From the NCBI RefSeq assembly GCF_026015985.1, contig NZ_CP110389.1, positions 6,633,501 through 6,697,500 of the forward strand: DNA of 64,000 nucleotides, in the 5' to 3' direction. The position numbers were made by a program, and so were the translations under genes. This DNA is from Rhodopseudomonas sp. P2A-2r (GTDB lineage Bacteria; Pseudomonadota; Alphaproteobacteria; Rhizobiales; Xanthobacteraceae). Below are positions 1 to 8,842 of the stretch, in pieces (position 1 is the first letter of the stretch; each line of letters starts with the position of its first letter). The notes beneath the pieces were generated by a model. The model saw only the letters and a program-made list of their open reading frames with translations. It was not told the origin of the DNA and made no database searches.

Positions 1-751
1 CGCACAGCTTCATCGCCAGGGGCGCCGAGGTCATTACCAGGTTCATCATCGAATAGGACACTACGCCGCAGATCGCCGCGGCGATGAAGCGCGGCTGCCG
101 CGCGATCACGGCCAGCGGCCTGCCGCCATGGAGATCCGCGGCTGCGGGCTTCGGCGCATCGACGGTGGACAGCAGCGCCATGGCGATCAGCGCCACCAGT
201 GCCTGCGCCGTGAAGCTGAACGCAAACAGGTAAGGCGGCCAGACATCCATGGTCCACTGCACCAGCTGTGGCCCGAGCACGCCGGCGAAGACGCCCCCAG
301 CCATCACCCATGAGACCGCCTTCGGACGATACGTGACGCTGGCGCCGTCGGCGGCAGCAAAGCGATAGGATTGCGAAACCGCGCCATACAGCCCGCCGAA
401 GAAGGTGGCGCAGCAGAACAACGCGAACGAACCGCGCAGGATGGCCACGGCAGCGAGCGCGCCGCACAGCGCGCCGCAGCCGCTGCCGATGATGAAAGCG
501 ACGCGACGGCCGTAGGCACGGGAAATCGCACCGACCGGCAAGGTCCCGCAGGCCAGGCCGACCACATACATCGAGATCGGTACCGTGGCGTAGGACGCAT
601 CGGGGGCCAGCGTCGAACCGACGATGGCGCCAGTGGCGAAAATCACCGCCGAATTGGCGCCGGCGAGCGCCTGGGCGACCGCCAGCCGCAGCACATTGGA
701 GCGTGCCCGCGCGTCATCGAACAGTTCGGGTGTGCCGGTCACATCGATCAT
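1..751 (-). CDS. MFS transporter, N-terminal 250 codons, cut by window edge
   Basis: Reading the minus strand from an ATG at 751 gives an open frame to base 1 with no stop, so the gene continues left of the window. The translation begins MIDVTGTPELFDDARARSNV and then alternates hydrophobic helices with short charged loops. A loop with the order SRAYGRRVAF after the second helix resembles the conserved MFS loop 2-3 basic motif. About seven membrane segments are visible. The substrate cannot be told from this part. The family is a single-polypeptide inner-membrane transporter of about 400 residues, so roughly 150 residues are missing. The DUF938 gene lies upstream on the same strand, 123 bases away. 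Confidence 0.8.
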   Translation of the reverse strand, partial: MIDVTGTPELFDDARARSNVLRLAVAQALAGANSAVIFATGAIVGSTLAPDASYATVPISMYVVGLACGTLPVGAISRAYGRRVAFIIGSGCGALCGALAAVAILRGSFALFCCATFFGGLYGAVSQSYRFAAADGASVTYRPKAVSWVMAGGVFAGVLGPQLVQWTMDVWPPYLFAFSFTAQALVALIAMALLSTVDAPKPAAADLHGGRPLAVIARQPRFIAAAICGVVSYSMMNLVMTSAPLAMKLC

Positions 752-874
752 TTGGGGGAATCCACCCGGATGCGGCCCGGTATGTCCGGGCCTTGTTGCT
801 TCGCCGCGGACTATGAAGCCCGGCCAACCGGCAATCAACACGCGCAAACGAGGCAGCCCCATGCATCGGACGCT

Positions 875-1558
875 TCAGCCTTCCGCGATCCTTCCAAAAA
901 CCAGGATAAGATTGTTGGCGGGCATCTCGACGACCTCGATCAGCTTCAGACCGACGCTGCCGGCAACGCGCTCCAGCTCCTCGACGTCGCGGACGCCCCA
1001 TTCAGGATTGCCGCTTCGGAGGCTGGTGTCGAACACCGCATTGCTGACGGCGGTATGGTGACCGCCGCGCTTGAACGGCCCGTACATGAACAACCGACCG
1101 TCGGCGCGCAGGTAGCGTGCAGCGCCCGCCAGCAGGCCTTCGGTCACCGGCCACGGGGCGATGTGGACGACGTTGGCGCAGAACACCGCCAAAAGCGGGT
1201 CCGGTGCGGCGCCCTCCGGCATGTGCGCGAGCCACGCGGGTTCGCTCACATCAATGCGCAGCGGCGCGCGGACGTTGGCGCGTTGCGTATGCATGGTCCA
1301 TGCGGTGATGCTTTTGAGATGCGCCTCGTTGAAATCGCTCGGCCACCAGGTGATGCCGGGACTGCGCGCGGCGAATTCGACCACGTGCTGACCGGTGCCG
1401 CTGCCGACTTCGACGACGTTGCCTGACTTTCCGCCCAGAAATGGAGCCAGCACGCCCCAGATCGCCTCGTGATTGCGGTGAAACGCCTTGGCATCAAGCC
1501 GACCGTCGGCTTCGATGCGCCCGCCGTCCTTGCCGAATTGGATCACGTATTCAGCCAC
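875..1558 (-). CDS. DUF938 family SAM-dependent methyltransferase-like protein
   Basis: This 227-residue protein has the class I methyltransferase glycine motif VVEVGSGTGQHVVEFA near residues 48-63 and an acidic end of strand two (WWPSDFNEAH). A FCANVVHIAPWP segment typical of DUF938 proteins follows. The length matches the family (about 200-230), and the start MAEYVIQFGKDGGRIEADGR fits its usual N-terminus. The family is widespread in proteobacteria, related to eukaryotic METTL26, and has no settled substrate. It is on the same strand as the MFS gene but 123 bases upstream of it, so co-transcription is possible but not shown. Confidence 0.85.
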   Translation of the reverse strand: MAEYVIQFGKDGGRIEADGRLDAKAFHRNHEAIWGVLAPFLGGKSGNVVEVGSGTGQHVVEFAARSPGITWWPSDFNEAHLKSITAWTMHTQRANVRAPLRIDVSEPAWLAHMPEGAAPDPLLAVFCANVVHIAPWPVTEGLLAGAARYLRADGRLFMYGPFKRGGHHTAVSNAVFDTSLRSGNPEWGVRDVEELERVAGSVGLKLIEVVEMPANNLILVFGRIAEG

Positions 1559-1767
1559 GCCTCGCCCCTCCCTCGCCGTTCACCAGCGTACCGCTGCGGC
1601 CGGTATTTAACCTCGGCGCATTCCTGTGACGGAATGTACTGCACGCCCGAAACACCCGCGCGACACGGTTATATGACGGGTGGGGTGCCTTTGCCGCGAT
1701 GTTTCATGGTAGGAGTGGCGCAGCAGTAGCCGCAACGCCATCTTCGCGGCCAATTTTGAGGCACACC

Positions 1768-1995
1768 ATGGACACCGAGCCGGAACCCAAGACCCCTGCC
1801 GAGATGAAGGAAATCCGGCTGAACCGCAAACTGGCGCAGGATGCCGAGGGCATCAAGGCGATGGCCGATATCGCGGCCGCCGACATTGCGATTCGCAAGC
1901 GCACCGAGACCCTGCGCGCCGCGCGGCTTGCGAAGGAAGAAGAAGACCGCGCCAAGCCGGTCGAACCGAAACCAAAGAAAAAGAAGACAACCTGA
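1768..1995 (+). CDS. small charged protein of unknown function
   Basis: A 75-residue protein beginning MDTEPEPKTPAEMKEIRLNR and ending in a lysine-rich tail (PKPKKKKTT). The middle is a predicted long charged helix rich in Ala, Arg and Glu. An ATG-like frame upstream extends to 1699, but the start at 1768 fits the composition better. It overlaps the next gene by one base (TGATG), so the two are translationally coupled. I do not recognise a domain. The composition resembles small basic proteins common in Bradyrhizobiaceae genomes, possibly binding nucleic acid, which is a guess from charge only. Confidence 0.6.
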   Translation: MDTEPEPKTPAEMKEIRLNRKLAQDAEGIKAMADIAAADIAIRKRTETLRAARLAKEEEDRAKPVEPKPKKKKTT

Positions 1996-2282
1996 TGTCA
2001 AAGGACGATCGCGACCGCGCGGAAGCGCGCACCAGCAAGGCCGAACGCGCCGCCCACGACGCCAAAAGCGGGCGATCCGAGCGCGACGCGGCGGCGAAGG
2101 CCGTGATTGACAACATGGCCAAGCTGAAAGCGCTGCGGCTGGCCCGCGAGGCCGCCGAGCCGCCTCGCGCCACCACCGTCAAGAAGAAGGCGGCGGCGAA
2201 GCCGGGCAGCAAGAAGGCGGAAAAGACCCCGGCGCTGGCGGACTGGCTGGCCGGTCAGCAGAGCGGCGGTCGCAGAACCTGA
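1995..2282 (+). CDS. small basic protein of unknown function
   Basis: A 95-residue protein starting MSKDDRDRAEARTSKAERAA. It is dominated by Arg, Lys, Ala and Glu in an extended helix and ends with KKKAAAKPGSKKAEK and a short ADWLAGQQ segment. The ATG overlaps the stop of the preceding small gene by one base, and the two share composition, so they look like a coupled pair. No known domain is visible. The alanine/lysine-rich tail resembles histone-like tails seen in some proteobacterial small proteins, but that is composition only. Confidence 0.6.
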   Translation: MSKDDRDRAEARTSKAERAAHDAKSGRSERDAAAKAVIDNMAKLKALRLAREAAEPPRATTVKKKAAAKPGSKKAEKTPALADWLAGQQSGGRRT

Positions 2283-2286
2283 CGGT

Positions 2287-2532
2287 TCAGGCCGCCGGAG
2301 CCGGCCATTCGATCATGGTGCGGGTCTTGGTCGCGGAATCGTAAACCTGGATCTGCAGCATCGGGTACTTGTTCTTCAAGGCCATGCCGGCTTCCTCGGC
2401 CGCTTCCACCGTGTCGTGATGCGACTTGAAATGGCCGTCCACGACCAGCGAGTAACCCTCGGTCGGTGCCTTGTCGGCGCGGATGATCTTGCGGGGCTGC
2501 GGGTCGTCCATTTCGATCTTCGGCTTTTTCAT
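2287..2532 (-). CDS. conserved-looking small protein of unknown function
   Basis: An 81-residue product beginning MKKPKIEMDDPQPRKIIRAD. I use the start at 2532 because GGAG lies just upstream (ccggagcgacgATG); a longer frame to 2562 has no such site. The protein has an alternating strand-helix-strand look (GYSLVVDGHFKSHHD, then a helix, then MLQIQVYDSATKTRTMIEW), suggesting a small compact alpha/beta domain. It faces the two small basic genes tail to tail. No family is recognised. Confidence 0.65.
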   Translation of the reverse strand: MKKPKIEMDDPQPRKIIRADKAPTEGYSLVVDGHFKSHHDTVEAAEEAGMALKNKYPMLQIQVYDSATKTRTMIEWPAPAA

Positions 2533-2700
2533 CGTCGCTCCGGAAAACGGGATTGCTGGCAAACTCGGCTCCCGTTAGCACCGTATGGTGAAAAAAGGCA
2601 GGGAAGATTGCTGGTTAGCGGCGAATATGCCCCATAATGACGTTCAGATTGAGGTCGGAGCAGCACCTTTCCCGTGCGATCCGACACGAAAGGCGCCACG

Positions 2701-2859
2701 ATGACTGGAAAGCGCAAGACGCCGGAGGATGGCGACGCTGTCCGAGAGGACGACAAGGCAAAATTGCCGCCCCCGCCGGCCGAAGAAGACGATGAGGACG
2801 AAGACGGCGACATCGCCACCCCCAAGCGCGATCGCGACGACGAACAGCGATACTTGTAG
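2701..2859 (+). CDS. very acidic small protein of unknown function
   Basis: A 52-residue reading frame starting MTGKRKTPEDGDAVRED, with a block of Asp and Glu (EEDDEDEDGD) in the middle and a basic end (PKRDRDDEQRYL). Ten bases upstream is AAAGGCG, a weak ribosome site; a longer start at 2674 is possible. The low-complexity, probably disordered composition makes the call tentative. It sits alone between a minus-strand small gene and the ABC exporter operon. Confidence 0.4.
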   Translation: MTGKRKTPEDGDAVREDDKAKLPPPPAEEDDEDEDGDIATPKRDRDDEQRYL

Positions 2860-2964
2860 ACTGGCTTCCTATTTGCGCCAGGACTTGTGTCGTGACACTC
2901 GCGCAACATCCGGCAGCCGGCCACCCGGGACGCCCCGCAAACCGGCGTGCTAGGATGGACCGGC

Positions 2965-3618
2965 ATGCTGACCGTCCGCCATCTCACAAAATCCTATCGC
3001 TCGGCCCAGGAACAGGTGGCGGTTCTGCGCGGCGTCGACCTCGATGTCGCTGCCGGCGAGAGCGTCGCCTTGACCGGCGAATCCGGCAGCGGCAAGAGCA
3101 CGCTGCTGCATCTGATCGCCGGCCTCGACCAGGCTGACGGCGGCGAGGTGCGGCTCGGCGACACTGTCGTGACCGCCCTGCCCGACCCGGCACGCGCCGC
3201 GCTGCGCCGCGACCGTCTCGGGCTGGTGTTCCAGCAGTTCAACCTGATCCCCAGCCTCAGCGTAGCCGACAATCTGGCGTTCCAGTCGCGCATCGCGGGA
3301 CGTCATGATGCGGCGTGGCATGCGGAACTCATCGAACGCCTCGGCCTCGCATTGCTGCTCAAGCGCTACCCGGAACAACTGTCCGGCGGGCAGCAGCAGC
3401 GCGTCGCCATCGGCCGCGCGCTGGCGGCGAAACCGCTGCTGCTGCTTGCCGACGAACCTACCGGCAATCTCGACGAGGCCACCGCCGACGAGGTGCTGGG
3501 ACTGGCGCGCGATCTTGTGGCGCGCACCGGCTGCGGCTTCCTGATGGTGACACACAGCGCGCGGCTCGCCGCTACCCTCGACCGTCAGGTCCGTCTTCAT
3601 GCCGGGCTGATCGCGTGA
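2965..3618 (+). CDS. ABC exporter ATP-binding protein, MacB/LolD type
   Basis: A 217-residue ATPase starting MLTVRHLTKSYRS after an AGGATGG ribosome site; an upstream ATG at 2947 is less likely. It has Walker A (GESGSGKST), Q-loop (FQQFNLIPSLSV, the wording typical of the MacB/LolD group), signature LSGGQQQRVAIGRAL, Walker B LLLADEPTGNLD and the H-loop histidine in MVTHS. The family powers FtsX-like permeases that move lipoproteins, peptides or other periplasmic substrates rather than acting as importers. It overlaps the permease gene by four bases (GTGA), so the two are coupled. Confidence 0.92.
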   Translation: MLTVRHLTKSYRSAQEQVAVLRGVDLDVAAGESVALTGESGSGKSTLLHLIAGLDQADGGEVRLGDTVVTALPDPARAALRRDRLGLVFQQFNLIPSLSVADNLAFQSRIAGRHDAAWHAELIERLGLALLLKRYPEQLSGGQQQRVAIGRALAAKPLLLLADEPTGNLDEATADEVLGLARDLVARTGCGFLMVTHSARLAATLDRQVRLHAGLIA

Positions 3619-6077
3619 CACGCGCAGCGTGGGTCCTCGCGGTGCTGCTGAGCCACTGGCGCCGACACCCGATGCAACTGGCTACCTTGCTGGTCGGGCT
3701 GATTTCGGCGACCGCGCTGTGGAGCGGCGTGCAGGCTCTGAACCAGCAGGCACGCGCGAGCTACGATCGCGCAGCGGCAACCTTCGGCGGTGCGCGCACT
3801 GCGATGCTGGTCGGCCGCGACCGGGCCACTTCTCCGCAACAGCTGTTCGTCGACTTGCGCCGCGCCGGCTGGCCGGTGTCGCCGATGCTGGAGGGCCGCG
3901 TCACCATTGGCGGCCGCTCGGTGCGCCTGCTCGGCATCGAGCCGGTGACGCTGCCGGCGGAGACGACGGCGACGCCGGAAATCGGCCGCGCCGGCGTGCA
4001 GGCTTTCCTGCTGCCGCCCGGCCAGACGCTGGTGGCGCCGGAGACGCTGGCTGACCTCGCACTGCCGGAAGGCGCCACGCCGGAGATTGCCGGCGCTGGC
4101 GCCCTGCCACCGCTCAAAATGCAGCGGCAACTGGCGCCGAGCGTGTTGATCGTCGATATCGGCGTGGCGCAGCGGCTGCTGCACATGCCGAATCGGATCT
4201 CGCGGCTGGCGATCGGCAAGACCAAGGGCGCCCGCCCGCCGCTCGAAGCGGTCGCCGGTGACCGGTTGCGATTGGTCGAGCCGGAGGCCGAGACCGACCT
4301 GCAGCGGCTCACCGACAGCTTCCATCTCAACCTCACGGCCTTCGGGCTGCTGTCGTTCCTGGTCGGGCTGTTCATCGTCAATTCCGCCGTCGGTCTCGCC
4401 TTCGAACAGCGCCGGTCGATGCTGCGCACCGTGCGCGCCTGCGGCGTGTCGGCTCGGATGCTGAACGCCGTGTTGCTGAGCGAACTGGTCAGCATCGCGC
4501 TGCTGTCCGGCCTCGTCGGCCTGGTCTGCGGCTATCTGATCGCGGCATCGCTGCTGCCCGATGTCGCCGCCAGCCTGCGCGGACTCTACGGCGCCGATAT
4601 TCCCGGCCAGCTGCAATTGAAGCCGCAATGGTGGCTGGCCGGACTCGCCATCTCCGTGATCGGCGCAGTCGCAGCTGCGGCAGCAAGTCTCGTGAAAGCG
4701 GCGCGGCTGCCTTTGCTGGTTGCGGCGCAACCCTACGCCTGGCAGCAGGCGCAACACCGCTGGCTGTGCTGGCAGGGCGGCGCCGCACTTCTCGTCTTCG
4801 CATCGGCTATCGGCTTCCTCGGCTTCGGCGATTCGCTGAGCGCAGGCTTCGCCGTGCTGGCGGCGCTGCTGCTTGGCGCGGCGCTGGCATTGCCGGTGAT
4901 CCTCGGCGGCGTGCTGGCGCTCGGCGAACGGCTGGCGCGGCGACCGCTGACCACGTGGTTCTGGGCTGACAGCCGGTTGCAACTGTCCGGCCTGTCGCTG
5001 GCGCTGATGGCGCTGCTGCTGGCGCTGGCGGTCAATGTCGGCGTCGGCACCATGGTGGAGAGCTTCAGCCGCACGTTTACGGGCTGGCTGAACGGACGGT
5101 TGGCGTCGGAGATCTATCTCAACGCCGCCAGCGACCCACAGGCCGGGGAGATCAAGGCTTGGCTGGCGCACCGCCCGGAAGTGCAGGCCACATTGCAGAG
5201 TGGCCGCGCCGATGTGCAGCTGGCCGGTCTGCCGGTGGAGTTGCTCGGCTTTGCCGATCACGCCACCTATCGCGACCAGTGGCCCTTGCTCGAATCTTCG
5301 GTCGACGCGTGGGACCGCGTGAAGACCGGCAACGCCGCGTTGATCAGCGAACAATTGTCGCGCCGCCTGAAGCTGAAGATCGGCGACCAGGTCGAGGTGC
5401 CCGTGGCCTCCGGAAAATGGACACTCGACGTCGTGGCCATCTATGCCGACTACGGCAATCCGAAAGGTCAGCTTGGCGTCGCCGTCGACGCACTGTTCCA
5501 GCACTTCCCCGATATTCCGCGCACCCGCTTCGGGCTCCGGGTCGTGCCGGCCGCAGTGCCGCAGCTGATGGCCGATATCCAGCAACGCTTTAGCCTGGAC
5601 GGCCGCAACCTCGCTGACCAGGCGACGGTGAAGACGGAGTCGCTGCGGATTTTCAACCGCACCTTCGCCGTCACGGCGGCGCTGAACGCCTTTACCCTCG
5701 GCGTCGCCGGCGTGGCGCTGCTGACCAGCCTGCTGACCCTGAGCAATTCGCGGCTGCCGCAACTGGCGCCGCTGTGGGCAATCGGTATCACCCGGCGTCG
5801 GCTCGCCGCCATCGAACTGCTCAAGACCATGGCGGTGGCGCTGATCACGTCGCTGCTGGCGCTGCCGCTGGGTTTGTCGGTGGCGTGGTGCCTGATCGCC
5901 GTGGTCAACGTGAAGGCTTTCGGCTGGCGGCTGCCGTTCACCGTCTTTCCGTTCCAGTTATTGCAATTGCTGGGCGTAGCGATGCTGGCCGCGTTGCTGG
6001 CATCATTACTGCCGATCATCGGGTTGCTGCGGATGCAGCCCGCGCGACTGGTGAAGATCTTTGCCGATGAACGATAG
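3615..6077 (+). CDS. ABC exporter permease, FtsX/MacB-like, duplicated type
   Basis: An 820-residue membrane protein. I place the start at the GTG at 3615 (VTRAAWVLAVLLSHWRRHP), which overlaps the ATPase stop as GTGA; the same frame is open further left only as antisense noise. The layout is one membrane helix, a periplasmic domain (about residues 45-235), a block of helices to about 490, a second large periplasmic domain and three terminal helices. This two-FtsX-domain arrangement of about 800 residues matches single-gene permeases such as the YbbP/AttF group. With the upstream ATPase and the downstream AttH-like protein it forms a three-gene exporter unit. The substrate is unknown. Confidence 0.9.
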   Translation: MTRAAWVLAVLLSHWRRHPMQLATLLVGLISATALWSGVQALNQQARASYDRAAATFGGARTAMLVGRDRATSPQQLFVDLRRAGWPVSPMLEGRVTIGGRSVRLLGIEPVTLPAETTATPEIGRAGVQAFLLPPGQTLVAPETLADLALPEGATPEIAGAGALPPLKMQRQLAPSVLIVDIGVAQRLLHMPNRISRLAIGKTKGARPPLEAVAGDRLRLVEPEAETDLQRLTDSFHLNLTAFGLLSFLVGLFIVNSAVGLAFEQRRSMLRTVRACGVSARMLNAVLLSELVSIALLSGLVGLVCGYLIAASLLPDVAASLRGLYGADIPGQLQLKPQWWLAGLAISVIGAVAAAAASLVKAARLPLLVAAQPYAWQQAQHRWLCWQGGAALLVFASAIGFLGFGDSLSAGFAVLAALLLGAALALPVILGGVLALGERLARRPLTTWFWADSRLQLSGLSLALMALLLALAVNVGVGTMVESFSRTFTGWLNGRLASEIYLNAASDPQAGEIKAWLAHRPEVQATLQSGRADVQLAGLPVELLGFADHATYRDQWPLLESSVDAWDRVKTGNAALISEQLSRRLKLKIGDQVEVPVASGKWTLDVVAIYADYGNPKGQLGVAVDALFQHFPDIPRTRFGLRVVPAAVPQLMADIQQRFSLDGRNLADQATVKTESLRIFNRTFAVTAALNAFTLGVAGVALLTSLLTLSNSRLPQLAPLWAIGITRRRLAAIELLKTMAVALITSLLALPLGLSVAWCLIAVVNVKAFGWRLPFTVFPFQLLQLLGVAMLAALLASLLPIIGLLRMQPARLVKIFADER

Positions 6078-7155
6078 CCCCCGAATCACGCGCCGTGGCT
6101 TTGCCGGCGGCCTTGCACTCCTCGGCCTCGGCGCGCCGCGCGCGGGGGCACAGGGCTTTGCCGGCCTCGGCCGCGACGCCGGAGGATTCGCGGCGGTGGT
6201 GCCGGGCAAGGCCCTGTCATTTCCCGCCGACCACGGCCCGCATCCGGACTATCGCATCGAGTGGTGGTACCTCACCGCGAATCTCAACGACGCCAACGGC
6301 GCCGCCTATGGCGTGCAGTGGACACTGTTCCGGCAGGCGATGGCCGCGGGCACGCAAGCGGAGGGCTGGGCCAATCCGCAGATCTGGATGGGGCACGCGG
6401 CGGTGACATCGGCCGGCACCCACCGGTCGAGCGAGACACTTGCCCGCGGCGGTATCGGCCAGGCAGGCGCGACGGCACAGCCGTTTCGCGCCTGGATCGA
6501 TGCCTGGGAGATGCGCGGACTGGACGGCATGTCCGACGCAAGTCTAGCACCGCTGGCGGTCACGGCGTCGGGCGCCGACTTCAGCTACGCGTTGCGGCTC
6601 GACGCGGATCGTCCCCTGGTGCTGCAGGGTGACGGCGGCTACAGCAGGAAATCCGAGCGTGGGCAGGCTTCGTATTACTACAGCCAGCCGTGGTTCAGGG
6701 CCGCGGGCAGCTTGACGATCGACGACCGGACCATCGACGTCAGCGGACAGGCATGGATGGACCGTGAGTATTCGAGCCAGCCGCTGGCCTCCGACCAGAC
6801 CGGCTGGGACTGGTTCTCGCTGCATCTTTCGTCCGGCGAAAAACTGATGCTGTTCCGGCTGCGGCAGGCGAGCGGCGCAAACTACTTTTCCGGCAACTGG
6901 ATCACGCCCGATGGCCGCTCCGAGCAGATCGCCTCAACGGCCATCGCCATGACGCCAACGGCCACCACCGAGGTCGCCGGCCGCAAGCTACCGACATCGT
7001 GGCGCATCGTCGTTGCATCGCGCGGCGTCGCGATCGACACCGCGCCGCTCAATCCGATGAGCTGGATGGCGACGAGCTTTGCCTATTGGGAAGGACCGAT
7101 CGCGTTGCGCGGCAGCCATAGCGGCGTCGGCTATCTGGAGATGACGGGGTATTAA
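6067..7155 (+). CDS. AttH/CrtC-like lipocalin, predicted exported
   Basis: A 362-residue protein whose ATG at 6067 lies inside the last codons of the permease gene (11-base overlap). The N-terminus carries a twin-arginine signal (ITRRGFAGGLALLGLG, then APRAGAQ), so export by Tat is predicted. The body has the family features YRIEWWYLTANL near residue 62 and AWMDREYSSQPL / GWDWFSLHL around 225-245, as in AttH and carotenoid 1,2-hydratase lipocalins. In this family the gene is repeatedly found behind an ATPase-permease pair as here. The role is probably binding or processing a hydrophobic ligand in the periplasm; carotenoid hydratase activity is unlikely without crt neighbours. Confidence 0.85.
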   Translation: MNDSPRITRRGFAGGLALLGLGAPRAGAQGFAGLGRDAGGFAAVVPGKALSFPADHGPHPDYRIEWWYLTANLNDANGAAYGVQWTLFRQAMAAGTQAEGWANPQIWMGHAAVTSAGTHRSSETLARGGIGQAGATAQPFRAWIDAWEMRGLDGMSDASLAPLAVTASGADFSYALRLDADRPLVLQGDGGYSRKSERGQASYYYSQPWFRAAGSLTIDDRTIDVSGQAWMDREYSSQPLASDQTGWDWFSLHLSSGEKLMLFRLRQASGANYFSGNWITPDGRSEQIASTAIAMTPTATTEVAGRKLPTSWRIVVASRGVAIDTAPLNPMSWMATSFAYWEGPIALRGSHSGVGYLEMTGY

Positions 7156-7186
7156 CCTCTCCCCGCAAAGGGCGGGGAGAGGTTAA
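7152..7186. terminator. strong hairpin between convergent genes
   Basis: A perfect 15-base inverted repeat (ttaacctctccccgc at 7152-7166 and its complement at 7172-7186) with a five-base loop. It overlaps the stop codon of the lipocalin gene and lies 17 bases from the end of the convergent binding-protein gene. Its symmetry suits a bidirectional terminator. The ends read as short A or T runs only, so it is not a classic U-tract terminator. Confidence 0.75.
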
Positions 7187-7202
7187 AGGACCGCATTGTC
7201 TT

Positions 7203-8411
7203 TTACTTCGTCAGCGGGCAGCCGCTCTCCGCGGCGGTGGGGAACGCCTTGTTGCCGGGCACGGTGGCGAGCTGCTTGTAATAGTCCCACGGCTTCCTGG
7301 ATTCCGACGGCTTCTTCACCTCGAACAGATAGAGGTCATGCACGAAGCGGCCGTTGGCCAGCACGTTGCCCTTGGCGAAGGCATCGTCCACCGGCAATTC
7401 CTTGAGTTTCCTGGCCACCGCATCGGAGTCCTTGGAACGAGCGGCCTTCACCGCCTTGAGATAGGACAGCGTCGCCGAATAGGTACCGGCCTGGATCATG
7501 TTCGGCATGCGCTGGGTGCGCTTGAAGAAGCGCTCGGCGAATTCGCGCGACTTGTCGTCGCGGTCCCAGTAATAAGCCTCGGTCAGCACCAGTCCCTGCG
7601 AAGCCTGCAGGCCGAGACCGTGCACTTCCGCCAGCGTCAGCAGCAGGCCGGCGAGCTTCTGGCCGCCGGCGACGATGCCGAATTCCGCCGCCTGCTTGAT
7701 GGAATTGGCGGTGTCGAGGCCGGCATTGGCGAGGCCGACGATTTTTGCTTTCGAGCTTTGCGCCTGCAGCAGGAAGGACGAGAAGTCCGACGAGTTGAGC
7801 GGGTGACGCACCGAACCCAGCACCTTGCCGCCCTTGGCCTTGACGATGTCGCCGGTGTCCTGCTCGAGCGCGTAGCCGAAGGCGTAGTCGGCGGTGAGGA
7901 AGAACCAGGTGTCGCCACCGGCTTCCACCAGCGCGCCGCCGGTGCCGACGGCGAGCGCGTGGGTGTCATAGGCCCAGTGGAAACCATAGGGCTGGCAGGC
8001 ATCGCCGGTGATGCGCGAGGTTGCGGCACCGACCACGATGTCGATCTTCTTCTTTTCCTTCGACAATTCCTGAACCGCCAGAGCCACCGACGAAGTGGTC
8101 AGTTCGGTGATCATGTCGACGCCGTCGACGTCATACCACTTGCGTGCAATCGCGATCGCCGTGTCGGGCTTGTTCTGATGGTCGGCAGTGACCAGATCGA
8201 TTTTCTGGCCGAGCACCTCGCCGCCGAAATCCTCGATCGCCATCTTTGCGGCCTCGACGGAATACTTGCCGCCGTAATCGGCGTAGACGCCAGACTGATC
8301 GTTGAGAATTCCGATCTTGACGCCTTGAGCAGTTCCCTGCGCCAGAGCCGGCGCAGCGAGACACAGGCTGCATACCGCAACAGCCGACAGCAAAGGTCCG
8401 AACTTCATCAC
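7203..8411 (-). CDS. ABC transporter binding protein, branched-chain amino acid type
   Basis: A 402-residue periplasmic protein with a Sec signal (MMKFGPLLSAVAVCSLCLAA, cleavage near APALAQ). The mature part starts VKIGILNDQSGVYADYGGK and shows the Peripla_BP_6 pattern, including LVTADHQNKPDTAIAIARKW and DIVVGAATSRITGDA. GGGAGG lies ten bases before the start. It belongs to the group often tied to aromatic or short-chain acid uptake, whose ligands cannot be read from sequence. No liv permease or ATPase genes are next to it, so it is an orphan here and must use components encoded elsewhere. Confidence 0.9.
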   Translation of the reverse strand: MMKFGPLLSAVAVCSLCLAAPALAQGTAQGVKIGILNDQSGVYADYGGKYSVEAAKMAIEDFGGEVLGQKIDLVTADHQNKPDTAIAIARKWYDVDGVDMITELTTSSVALAVQELSKEKKKIDIVVGAATSRITGDACQPYGFHWAYDTHALAVGTGGALVEAGGDTWFFLTADYAFGYALEQDTGDIVKAKGGKVLGSVRHPLNSSDFSSFLLQAQSSKAKIVGLANAGLDTANSIKQAAEFGIVAGGQKLAGLLLTLAEVHGLGLQASQGLVLTEAYYWDRDDKSREFAERFFKRTQRMPNMIQAGTYSATLSYLKAVKAARSKDSDAVARKLKELPVDDAFAKGNVLANGRFVHDLYLFEVKKPSESRKPWDYYKQLATVPGNKAFPTAAESGCPLTK

Positions 8412-8559
8412 AAGCCTCCCAATATTTTTAATTGGGCGCAGGCTATTTTAGAAGTTCGTGACTGCCCAGCTAATCTTTCGGCGTAGCTGGAAAGCGCAGA
8501 CCGGATCAGCGATTGGCACGATGAAGCACGCGCGCAGCATTTGCTGCAACGCACTCTTG

Positions 8560-8781
8560 TCACTGCTGCTGGCGCAGCGCCGCTTCGATACAGGCGAGTT
8601 CCCGCTCGATCTCGGCCATCAACGGCACAGGGTCGTTGTCGGAGGTCAGGTGCATCTTGTCGTAAGTGCCGTTCTGCAAGCTTTCGAGCATCGCCCGACG
8701 ATCGGTCTGATAGCCCTTGAGGCGCTCGAAGTCGCCGCGCTCGGCATATTTATTGATCAGTTTTTCGAACACGCTGCTCAT
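8560..8781 (-). CDS. small helical protein of unknown function next to htpG
   Basis: A 73-residue protein starting MSSVFEKLINKYAERGDFER with a clear GGAGG eight bases upstream; the longer start at 8799 lacks a site. The sequence is almost all helix, with a charged C-terminus (AEIERELACIEAALRQQQ) suited to a coiled coil. It lies 61 bases downstream of htpG on the same strand and is probably read with it. I recognise no domain. The spacing suggests a chaperone-associated or simply co-transcribed gene. Confidence 0.6.
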   Translation of the reverse strand: MSSVFEKLINKYAERGDFERLKGYQTDRRAMLESLQNGTYDKMHLTSDNDPVPLMAEIERELACIEAALRQQQ

Positions 8782-8842
8782 GGCGGGAACCTCCGGCAAA
8801 GAAGACGCGGCGCCTTCGGCGCCGCGCCAAAAAGGTTCGGTG

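Noticed and set aside
3597-5762. Long minus-strand frame of 721 codons over the permease gene
   Set aside because: It lies antisense to a well-supported FtsX-like permease and its composition is rich in Gln, Arg and His with no family signature. Such shadow frames are usual in GC-rich DNA.
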